A stretch of DNA of 64,000 nucleotides from Trichuris trichiura. Taxonomy: Eukaryota > Nematoda > Enoplea > Trichinellida > Trichuridae. Below are positions 1 to 8,538 of the stretch, in pieces. Each line of letters begins with the position of its first letter. Positions within the stretch are counted from its first letter, which is position 1. The translations under genes and the position numbers were made by a program. Location of the stretch: NCBI GenBank assembly GCA_037903355.1, contig JBAJFE010000026.1, positions 4,402,001-4,466,000 of the forward strand, in the 5' to 3' direction. The notes beneath the pieces are model-generated. The model did no database searches, was not told the DNA's origin, and saw only the letters and a program-made list of their open reading frames with translations.

Positions 1-600
1 AAAGGATTTGAATGCGAATTCACGTTTAATAACTTCAATATCTTCAAGCTTGAACGATGTTGTCGATCTCCTTAGTGATATGCTTTGAATTTTTTCCGTG
101 GATATCTCTAAGTGTGATGCCATTGCAAGGACAAATGCCTGAACGTCAGACTTGCGCGCAATAAAAGTCTATGCTCTTCTATTAGCAGTTCATTCACAAA
201 TGATGCCCTTAAGCTCAGGAAAAAATGGTTGCCAACCTGATCCACACTCACGTTTCTTTGCATTTCCCTCGTCCACCTTTTCACGAAGTTTACCGTACTG
301 TGCTCGCCATTGGGAGATCGAGCTTCTCTTTGCCCAAAGTCGTCATATTCTTGCCGTGAGAGTTCTCCACGATTGCTTTCTTGTACTCGACACTATTACC
401 TTTTTTTTGCAGGCATCTTGCCTGAGAGTGGAAATATTATTCCCTTTTGCAAACAGAATTGCATTTTTGCACCAACCTGTTGCACACAAAATTGCAAAAA
501 TCGCAAGGAGAATTCGTTTGGACGGACTGGGTGAAAGATCACTACAAACGCGGATGCACCGAAGCACTGCTCGCAAAATCTACAGTGCAGTAATTTAAAC
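1..600 (-). pseudogene. Decayed pogo/Tigger-like transposase, N-terminal DNA-binding part
   Basis: Read on the minus strand, this stretch gives pieces of the helix-turn-helix region typical of Tigger/Jerky/CENP-B-like transposases. Going left from about 576 they are a segment beginning GNNISTLRQDA, then a tryptophan/arginine helix (SWRTLTARI), then a segment like GSGWQPFFPELKGIICE, then SLRRSTTSFKLED. They lie in shifted frames with stop codons, so this is not a working gene. The rest of the element (its DDE catalytic core) would lie beyond base 1. The family call rests on pattern similarity only; another pogo-type or CENP-B-domain protein is possible. Confidence 0.45.
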
Positions 601-1218
601 ACATACAAGCTCTATATTTTAAGATACGATAAACCCGTCACATCTTCCAATGAACTTGCTAAATATGCTTCTCCAGCGGACGATCGCGACCGGGGCTTAT
701 TTACAGGGTAGGGCTTTAATTAACGAGCATCGTAAAAGTAGTGCTAGGCCGTATTTTCAGGGGAAGTCTTATTACAGAGGAAACTTGGTAATACTTCTGG
801 AGGAAACGTGCAGTTTTCTGACACATGATTGAATTCTAAATAGTGCCTGAAATTAGAAATAAAATTAGCATTTATCAGAAAAGAAGAGGACAGTTTACAA
901 AATTCTGTTGTCCATGCAGTTTTCAGACGCAAAAGTACTATGGTACAGGTGCGTTTCCGTAAGATCAGTATTCAATAAATGTCTACCTAGTTCCCTCCAT
1001 CTTTTCAAAAATTGCCGATTCCGTCATTTACTGGTTATATCAATAATTTTAAGCGTTGTGAACTGTGAACCGGCTCTGTTAGTTACTATGTTACGTTTTC
1101 CCTGTGTAAGTGATTTATCAAGTTTAAAGCACGCATGCACTTACAAAGTTCGCAGTTTAAAGATTAATGAGTTAAGCTCCAAAACGGTTCGTTTTAACAG
1201 AAGGGCGATTTCGTCAAC
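601..1218. other. No gene recognised (upstream of membrane-protein gene)
   Basis: AT-rich sequence with no coding pattern I can support. A TTTTAACAG run ends at about 1201, 18 bases before the ATG of the following gene. It could serve as a cis or trans splice acceptor. Confidence 0.4.
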
Positions 1219-2108
1219 ATGACTCCCATGAGACCAAATCGGGAAGTAATTCTTGTTCTTTCTAACTTAAATATGCTCTTGGGCGCGCTATCAGCGGTAG
1301 TTGGATCGATGGTTCTACTAAGTTGCAAAGAATACAGATACATAAACTGTGGCTTACTATCCGGACTGATCTTGTTTGGCTTTGGCATCTTTGGTCACAA
1401 AAAGCACGATGGGACAGAACAGGAGCTTAAACTGATCCGTTACTACAGCAGCTGCATGATACCCATATTACTTATTGCCCTGGTAAGCGGCTCGATTGGA
1501 ATTCACTGCGAACGCGCAGCAAAAAATGCGGTCACGATAAAGGACTGGAATCTACCTATTTGCACTGCCCTCACCGAACTCTTATTACCTATGTGTTTGC
1601 AAAGTGAAACATCTCGAAATATCACGGATACTGTACGGGCCAGCTTCCTCAAGGTAAATATGCACGCAACCTTTTCAAATAGCTTCAATGTTTATTCAGC
1701 CTGTCTCATCTCATGCCTTAAATTTAAGCAACGAGACACCGGGATAACAATGCATACTTTTCTGATTAGCTGTACCCTTATAATGCTGGCTTGCAACCTG
1801 TGCATCTACATGGTTATCCCTGATATAATCAAACAGGAAGTGTACGAAAATAATGCAGGAACTGCTGCTGATCAACACTATCAATTTGACAACAACGAAC
1901 TACTGGTAAGCTACGTTTCAAGAAGCTCTGCAATTTATTTTCTAGGCTATTCACGCGACGGCATGAACTTAATGCCAATGTTTAACGATTTCTTGACTTG
2001 CACTTTTGCATTTAGGAAAACGAAATAGTTGCAAGGAAACCAGCGCTAGAGAGGCATCAGCCAGAATCTAGCCCTCAAAGCAGGGCAAAACTGCCTGAAA
2101 TGGTTTGA
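1219..2108 (+). CDS. Four-pass membrane protein, family not recognised
   Basis: The open frame shows four hydrophobic segments, at about residues 10-35, 43-59, 78-96 and 178-200. The layout is tetraspan-like, with a short first loop and a longer cysteine-containing loop between segments 3 and 4. That loop carries a possible N-glycosylation site (NIT). I prefer a model with a last intron 1906-2015 (GTAAGC...TTTAG): the phase is kept and the protein gains a polar tail (ENEIVARKP... ending PEMV) with TGA at 2106-2108. Without splicing the frame would end at 2028. A second possible intron, 1654-1728, also keeps the frame and would shorten the big loop. The start is the first ATG after a TTTTAACAG acceptor-like site. 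MS4A-like or tetraspanin-like are both possible, but diagnostic motifs (such as the tetraspanin CCG) are missing, so no function is proposed. Confidence 0.6.
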
Positions 2109-2561
2109 GTATACTGCATTTCTCTCGTTTTAAGTTATAAATCTGCAATCTGGCAATTAAAGCACTGGCAGACAATGAAGACGTACCTGTTCATATAGCA
2201 CGCTAAGCATGGTTTTGAAATTGATAGCTTATAAAACTATCTCCCGCAGATAACTGATTGTAATGGGTAGTGAGTGACTGCTGGACTACTGGCTGTGACC
2301 AGTGGTGTAGAGGATGAGAGACTAAGTAAAGTTGTACGGACCCACTTCGAAATTCCTAGTATCCTCTTAATCAACCAAGTATCAGTTTAGTGGTACTACC
2401 TGCATTATTGCAGTCCTGCGCATCTTGTGATCAATGGAACATTGGTTCATTCTCAAAACAGAGTATTCGAACAGTAGATCGCTCTGTATGATAAATGTCA
2501 ACGTTCGCTTTGGAAATCTGATTGCTCAGACTGGAACGCATACTAACAAGCTAATATCATT
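2109..2561. other. 3' flank of membrane-protein gene; no gene seen
   Basis: It contains an AATTAAAG possible poly(A) signal near 2155. No coding pattern is visible. The right edge is the 14-bp target-site duplication of the Penelope-like element. Confidence 0.35.
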
Positions 2562-2575
2562 AGCTGCGTTCTGTA

Positions 2576-2691
2576 AAAGTTTTATTACGGAAGTATTCCC
2601 GTTTAATATGCTAAATAAATCCGGAGCTTTCGGGTCGACCGAGACCCGTCTTCAGCGGTTGTGAATTACGGATGTAACTTGTGCGCGTGAC
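2576..2691 (-). repeat. Left inverted terminal repeat (pLTR) of the Penelope-like element
   Basis: Runs from AAAGTTTTATTACGG to GCGCGTGAC and is the reverse complement of 4906-5022 apart from the ribozyme stem II loop region. It contains hammerhead copy 1 and lies 3' of the RT frame. Confidence 0.85.
2621..2660 (-). ncRNA. Hammerhead ribozyme motif, copy 1
   Basis: On the minus strand: CCG, CTGAAGA core, stem II CGGGTC/GACCCG, GAAA, then AGCTC followed by CGG. The core is C-U-G-A-N-G-A with position 7 = A, plus GAA-A. Stem I is CCG/CGG. Helix III is reduced to the palindrome AGCU, which fits the minimal dimeric type I form known in Penelope-like elements. Predicted cleavage is after GCUC. 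Confidence 0.88.
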
Positions 2692-2797
2692 TTGAGTCTT
2701 CTGTTATTTTCATGGTTTAAAGCGGGTGTTTTAAAGCTCTTTGTTGGTGGTCTTCTGTTTGTGTGATATGTAATTTGTCCGTTTTTTCCGCATTCTT

Positions 2798-4915
2798 TCA
2801 TGTGCGGTGATTATTTCTTCTTTCTCTTGCTCCATGTGTTCTTGTATCATGTCCAATTATGGAGCAGCAGTCGTAGCGCGTCACTATATTTGTCCAAATT
2901 TCACTTACATCTGCTCCTTGGTTGCGGTTATATGTGCGGTTGTGTCTTATGCAAAGGGCTTCTTTGATTTTTCTTAATCGTAGGTTCTTTTCATAACATA
3001 AGACTTTTGGGTAGAGCGTCTGGTTACATTCTGTGGCATGTTCTGCCACAGCAGAGGCTTGTTTGGTTTTTTCCATGGTGATTATCGGGTTTAAAATTGG
3101 TCTTCCTCTTTGTGTAGTTCCATTGCCACTGCTATTGAGCATGGCCTTCGCATTGTTGTAACTTGCAAGCTTTTTAAAGTGTTCATTAAATCGATGTTCT
3201 AAAGTGTTCCCCGTTTCGCCAATATAAATTCCTGAGCAAGAGCATTCGGCTGCGTATACTAATCCTGTCTTCTTGTTTGTTGGGATTTTTGTTTTGTCCG
3301 AGCGAAGAATTGATCTCAGGTTAGGGGAGCTCTTGAAGAAGACTCTGAAACCTAACGTTCTTCCTAGTCGGGTAATTTTTTCTCCTAAGCTAGCCACATA
3401 GGGAATAACTAAGCAAGGCTGGTGCGAAGCGTTTTCTGCACTAGGTTCGCGTTTGCGAAGCTTGTAGTTGAATACTTGGCTAATAAAGGACCTGGGATAT
3501 CCGTTCTTGTAGAAAATGTTTCGAATGTGGTTGAACTCTGGTTGAAGATATTCAGGACTGCATAATTTGATTGCTCGGTCAATCATTCCGGAGAGGATAC
3601 CTCGCATTACTGATCTGGGGTGATGTGATGAAAAGTTGAGGTACTGATCCGTGTGCGTGGGTTTTCTATATACTCTGGTTTTTAGCCCATCGTTTGTGCG
3701 GATAATTAAAGCGTCTAGAAAGGGTAGGGTGTTGTTGTCTTCTTTTTCCATTGTGAAAACAATTTGGTTCGGGCGGATGTTGTTGAGGAATTGTAAAAAT
3801 TGCTCTTCCATTCCAGCTTTAATAATTACGAATATGTCGTCTACGTACCTTTTGAAAAGGCGTGGAGCTATGTGTCTGTCTACCGTTGCGAACATCTGTC
3901 TTTCAAAGCTTTCCATAAATATTTCTGCTAATACTGGAGATAAGGGGCTGCCCATAGGTACTCCGCTAGATTGTTTGTAGTACTTGTTATCAAAAGTGAA
4001 ATGATTGCTTTCTTCCATGCAAAAGGAAACCAATTTGACAATGTGAAAGGGATTTAGTTTAGTTCTGGTGGGTAAACTTGTGTCAGCATTGAGGAGATTG
4101 TATAGGATCTCAAGTGTATCTGATATGGGGACGCTTGGGAATAGTTCTTTTACGTCATAACTAACCAGAAGCTCATCTGGTTCTAGGTAGTGACTCCGGA
4201 TTTCGTTGACAAAAGTTTTGCTATTTTTGATAAAGGACGGCTCGTTGCCAGTAAGCGGTTTGATGATCGTTCCTAAGTATCGACTGAGTTCACTTGTGAT
4301 ACTATTAATGGTGGAGAATATTGGTCTCATTGGAATCCCTGGTTTGTGTACTTTTGGGAGACCATAGAGCTCAGGGGGTCTGAAGTTCGATGCAAACTTA
4401 AGATGTGTTATCATTTTGCTGATTTCAGGTTCTTTGGTCTCAGCGGCATATGTGATGAGGAGAGATCGAAGATTTTTCCGGGAAGCTTCTGTAGGGTCAG
4501 TGGGTAAAGGGGCATAATTGTTGGTGCTTAAGATAGCTGTCATTTTTTCCATGTAGGTGTTTCTGTCTAGTAGAACTATTTTATTCCCTTTATCGGCTTT
4601 AGTGATAATTCTGTTCGGTTGATTTCGAAGCTGATGTAGGCAGTTCATCTCATGTCGACTTAAGTTAGGAGTGGCGTTGAAGCGGTGATTTAAGATTAAT
4701 GTAGATAAAGTGCTTTTAATCTGTCTGGCTCTTTGTGGGTCTGTCGAAGATAAGCTGTCTTCAATTGAGGTAACGATATCGAGAATGGGTGGTCGTTTAG
4801 GGGTGGGAACGAAGTTCAGTCCCTTTTTTAGTATGGCCTTCTCACTTTCACTCAGAGAGGAGGAGCTGAGGTTTACTATTGTTGTATTTACTTCCGACTC
4901 AGTGGTCACGCGCAC
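2798..4915 (-). CDS. Penelope-like reverse transcriptase / GIY-YIG endonuclease
   Basis: A 705-codon uninterrupted frame. Reverse-transcriptase motifs appear in order: A at about residues 249-262 (LVSYDVKELFPSVP, catalytic D254), B at 314-332 (QSSGVPMGSPLSPV), C at 357-360 (YVDD, with KRYVDDIFVI around it) and LPFLD at 397-401. A GIY-YIG nuclease domain follows at about 551-590 (GLVY, YIGETG, conserved R and EH). The tail holds the Penelope-type RKIKEALCIRHNRTYNR segment. These two domains define canonical Penelope-like elements, which use the nuclease to nick target DNA and the RT to copy RNA there. Oddity: the frame opens at a GTG just after a TAA, inside the inverted terminal repeat. The first in-frame ATG is only codon 90, although the preceding residues look conserved (LSESEKAILKKGLNFVPTP). 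Translation must use splicing, a non-AUG start or a longer leader. Confidence 0.93.
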   Translation of the reverse strand: MRVTTESEVNTTIVNLSSSSLSESEKAILKKGLNFVPTPKRPPILDIVTSIEDSLSSTDPQRARQIKSTLSTLILNHRFNATPNLSRHEMNCLHQLRNQPNRIITKADKGNKIVLLDRNTYMEKMTAILSTNNYAPLPTDPTEASRKNLRSLLITYAAETKEPEISKMITHLKFASNFRPPELYGLPKVHKPGIPMRPIFSTINSITSELSRYLGTIIKPLTGNEPSFIKNSKTFVNEIRSHYLEPDELLVSYDVKELFPSVPISDTLEILYNLLNADTSLPTRTKLNPFHIVKLVSFCMEESNHFTFDNKYYKQSSGVPMGSPLSPVLAEIFMESFERQMFATVDRHIAPRLFKRYVDDIFVIIKAGMEEQFLQFLNNIRPNQIVFTMEKEDNNTLPFLDALIIRTNDGLKTRVYRKPTHTDQYLNFSSHHPRSVMRGILSGMIDRAIKLCSPEYLQPEFNHIRNIFYKNGYPRSFISQVFNYKLRKREPSAENASHQPCLVIPYVASLGEKITRLGRTLGFRVFFKSSPNLRSILRSDKTKIPTNKKTGLVYAAECSCSGIYIGETGNTLEHRFNEHFKKLASYNNAKAMLNSSGNGTTQRGRPILNPIITMEKTKQASAVAEHATECNQTLYPKVLCYEKNLRLRKIKEALCIRHNRTYNRNQGADVSEIWTNIVTRYDCCSIIGHDTRTHGARERRNNHRT

Positions 4916-5022
4916 AAGTTACATCCGTAATTCACAACCGCTGAAGACGGGTCTCAGCCGACCCGAAAGCTCCGGATTTATTTAGCATATTAAACGGGAA
5001 TACTTCCGTAATAAAACTTTTA
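4906..5022 (+). repeat. Right inverted terminal repeat (pLTR) of the Penelope-like element
   Basis: Inverted partner of 2576-2691. The RT frame begins inside it, and it carries hammerhead copy 2 on the plus strand, antisense to the RT gene. Confidence 0.85.
4938..4975 (+). ncRNA. Hammerhead ribozyme motif, copy 2
   Basis: The same core as copy 1 on the plus strand (CTGAAGA, stem II CGGGTC/GACCCG, GAAAGCTC, CGG), in the other inverted end of the complete element. Confidence 0.88.
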
Positions 5023-5499
5023 CATTATGAAAACATACGCTCCCGTACCAAGAAGCCACATTTTCCAGCTGCGTTCTGTACTTTTTCCTAACGCACTTGA
5101 AACTCCAAGGTTGACACCTACCTAATTTGATCGAATTTCAACACGGGTTGTTCAGTCGACATATATTCAATGGAAGGCTGTTCTCTATATGTTGTTCACT
5201 TCTGTAAGTTGTATTTTAAAATGCTCTTCACGATTCTAGCAGTCAGGTCTGCTATACGTTATGAGACCGAAGATATATGCTTTGCTCCGTAGAAGTAATA
5301 CTTTTTTTAGTATACATTATGACAAGAGATTATATCTTTACAGGCGGGTCCCTGACTTACGACGAGTTCGATAGCGGAATATATCTGTTTCGAAATGCGT
5401 TTTTTGGAATCTTTCGTGTTAACGTCCCACCGGTGGTACTGCCACTTCACAAAAACGGTGAAAAATGCGAGCTGCTAAGACGTCACTCTAATGTGGTTT

Positions 5500-6445
5500 C
5501 CCATTGGACAACGCTTGCCACGGCTTCGCGGAGATTAGCGCTAAGCCGTACTACCAAGGTGAGACAAAAGATCGGGCCAATTGCGGTGATTAACGAGAAC
5601 ACCAACGAGCAAGCCTGTTAGGGTACCGCTTCATCTAGACGCACGAAGCGCAACGCCCAGAAGAAGGACTCCTTTCGACCTTTCCGTCTGTTCCATTACT
5701 GCGGTAAACCGTCTCAGCGCTACGCTGGTTCACATTGTGCTCCCATTTCCGATGTGACACTGTGCGCCTGCTCACTACCCCTTTGGCCAATCGCGGTTAC
5801 GCGCACTTATGCGTTGACCGCTTCACGAACTTCGTCGATACACAAACAAGGGATACGTCGACAGTGATCCTGTGGACGCACAGAAATGGGCGAAACAAGC
5901 TAGGTCACAGCACCAGTAAAACTGCACTTCACTTATACCTGAACGTGGGTTCATGCGGCGGCAAAGGTTGCAGGATCGCGAAAACGCATGTGTTAAAATC
6001 ATGAAGAGTGCCACAGTGACAATCACAGGTCTCGCTTTCCCTAACGTTGCCATTCTGAAAAAATGTTGCTAGGTTCATCAGTCGCGACAGCTTTCACAAA
6101 AAGGGCATTACAACTCTGACAGACAGCGGCAAGGACAGACCATAGACTGAGAATGCGATGGGTGTACGCGTCTGAAATATGATGCATATATGCGATGGAA
6201 TGCAAAATAAATGTGGCGTATGCAATGCAGGTTGTATATGATCCAAGTGTTAGGCGTGTATCCGATGCAATTCCATGGCGGTGCACAGTTGCCACAACGG
6301 AAGCGGTTCGTAATTGCTATTTCCCATGTAACCAGTGCCGTTACCGCCCCCCCCCTTCGCACTGTCACAATAACCGTGGCCTCCAACAGGTTTGCCCAAT
6401 AGGGCTGCTAACTGCGGCTTTAGCGCTAATCTCCGCTAAGCCTCG
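5500..6445. repeat. Possible non-autonomous DNA element bounded by short inverted repeats
   Basis: GGCTTCGCGGAGATTAGCG at about 5523-5550 recurs inverted at about 6412-6440 (GGCTTAGCGGAGATTAGCG on the minus strand), some 24 matches in 26 positions, with an internal TTAGCGCTAA palindrome. The 860 bp between are somewhat more GC-rich than the flanks, and the frames there show no known domain. I could not identify target duplications or a superfamily. Confidence 0.35.
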
Positions 6446-8538
6446 GCATATGTCATCCGATGGGAAGCAAGTTAAAGTTTCACCATAGGAATCCGCGTTT
6501 TTCGCTGTTTTTGCCAAGTTACAGTACGACTGAAGGGCCGTTGACTGGAAAGACCTGTTTTTTGTTCCTCATAGATTGCGAAAGCTGATCACTATGTTCA
6601 AATGCTTTTGTTAGTTACAAAGAAACGCACAGAAGAACATAGAAATGAAACTTTGAGCCTTCCTAACGCAGCCCACTCCTGGTACGCTATCAAATAACGC
6701 AGGGGTGCCTTATTCCAGCTATCATTAAATCAAACAAGGAAAGAACTCCTTCGAGTTGTCGCTGTAGCACTACTATATTCTTGCTAGTATCAGTTGGGTA
6801 CATTGAACGGATTCGTGAGCTCTTATAAGTGTATGTACATTAATATAGGTGCCCCGTACAGAGTTCTGCTATTAACTTGAAAACAAAATTGGTGCATGAC
6901 AGAGCAGTTATGTACTACATGATTTCTCCCTGATGTAAGCTAATTCAAGAGTCTAATCTTGTTTAAACAGGCACCGCGGACTTTTGAGGTTCAAACAGTA
7001 CTAATCTTCGGCATGAGTTCATTACAGTTCGTCGTATCCATTTCGACATGATGGCGTCGGTATTCCTTCGCCGTGCTTATGCTGAAATTCGTTGAATACT
7101 GTGGTGTCCGATTTCATCTGAGGCCTAAGCCTAAACGTATATCAATGACGGTATTGAACGAATGTGTGGCCAACAGATATCAATGGAGAAACTAGCAGTA
7201 GAAAATCGCCACCGCTGTCCAGTTTAGCGTTGAACGCGTTGTCCAAGCGTCTCGACTGACGATAGATACGAGATACCATAGAATCCTGATTAGCTGAATT
7301 CAGTAAGGATATTTGCATTATGTTAAATGACATCGAGGTTGTAGGCAGCTTACTTCTTGAAGGGACTAATTTTATTTCTCCAGTACGCTACATTCAGCCT
7401 GCTGTTATTTTTATAAACCTGCCGACCGTTCCCGAAGAAAATTACCCAATTACTACAGGGTAATCAGTGGTGCGAGCAGAAGTACTCGCAGTTTGCCCGT
7501 CGTGACATCTTGTCAGTTTCCTGTGTATTTTGGGGTTGTACATGTTATTCAGATTTCCTGTTTCTTCAACATAAGAGTAAAGCGTTTTCAGAGAACAGTT
7601 ATCCGTTATCCTTTTCCTTTCAAAAATGAAGGTTCTCGATAAATGGAGGCCACTCTGAGATGGTTCAAAGGGCAAGAGGAATGCGATTCGCAGTGACTGC
7701 TCCGCCTGAAAAATATCCGCGAACCTGCAACAATTAATTTCAGAAACGGCTCCGAAACAAACACTGATGGCAGGTAATTGAAAGTTGAAGTTTTCTTTGT
7801 GTTCCTGTGGTTTAGATGCATATGTGAACGAAATTCTTGTAACGGGTCGTTGTTCAGGGGTCAATGAATTGTACATGGATTTTTCCCCGTTCAGTGTCGC
7901 AATGAACACGAGTCAAATGAGAAGAAAGCTTAATCTCGTTTCAAGACGAAAATTTGAAACGACAATTTTGGCGAAGCTTTCGGTTCTTTCTAGAGAAAAA
8001 CTTGGTTTGGATGCAGCTTAATTGACGTATAGACATAAGCTTCTCTTGATGGAATAAAGCTTAGAATACTTACTCATTAAGACAGATCGATAAATAAAAA
8101 AGATCTCGTTTATCTGAATCGCAATTAGTTCGGTTAATCGTAGTTTTAAGGAAAGTAAATTTAGACTGTTGTGAATATTCGACAAATTTTTAAGGGACCT
8201 AGTTCCACTTCATAAACCACATTGTTTATGTTTGCACTTTCAGACGAAAATCATCCTTCCACAATGCCATCAAGCTCCAAAAGCAAAAAAATTTTACTTC
8301 ATTCAGCTGCTGCACGTATTCATCCTGCATTCCCTGAAAAGGTTACTGTAGTTGTGCACCAGTGCCAATAAGCCCTGATTTGTTCCGAACTTCGTAATAG
8401 TTTCGTTCACGTTGACGTTTAGTATCGACTCATAATTAAAAAGTGTTCAAAAGTGTGATAGTATTCATTCATTGTTAGTCGTATGGTGAGCTCGCTTTTC
8501 GCGAGGTTCAATGCACTTCAGTGTTTCGTTTCAGGAAA
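6446..8538. other. No gene recognised; 5' flank of the DDX18 gene
   Basis: A minus-strand frame of 155 codons (7442-7909) has no recognisable domain, and its composition is not convincing. The last part (about 8460-8538) ends in TTTCGTTTCAG, a good splice acceptor four bases before the DDX18 ATG. Either a 5' untranslated exon or spliced-leader addition is likely. Confidence 0.4.

Larger units (their letters stand above)
2576..5066 (-). mobile_element. Complete Penelope-like retroelement with hammerhead-bearing inverted ends
   Basis: A 2,491-bp insertion flanked by a perfect 14-bp direct repeat, AGCTGCGTTCTGTA, at 2562-2575 and 5067-5080. Inside are inverted terminal repeats of about 116 bp (2576-2691 and 4906-5022) and one long minus-strand frame coding reverse transcriptase and GIY-YIG endonuclease. 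The right end, 5' of the frame, has about 45 extra bases (around CCGTACCAAGAAGCCAC) outside the inverted repeat. The same extra block ends two other insertions in the window (21515-21557 and 27883-27915), so it is a true element terminus. Each inverted repeat carries a hammerhead ribozyme motif. The intact frame, perfect duplication and nearly identical ends suggest a recent insertion. Hammerhead motifs in Penelope-like elements are an established observation; the exact copy structure here is read from the sequence. Confidence 0.92.

Noticed and set aside
1654..1699. 46-bp intron in the membrane-protein gene
   Set aside because: Splicing it shifts the frame to an early stop and removes the fourth hydrophobic segment.
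3651..3980. Plus-strand frames inside 2798-4915
   Set aside because: Shadows of the reverse-transcriptase frame on the other strand.
7442..7909. 155-codon minus-strand frame
   Set aside because: No domain, no splice pattern and no family resemblance; length alone is not enough.
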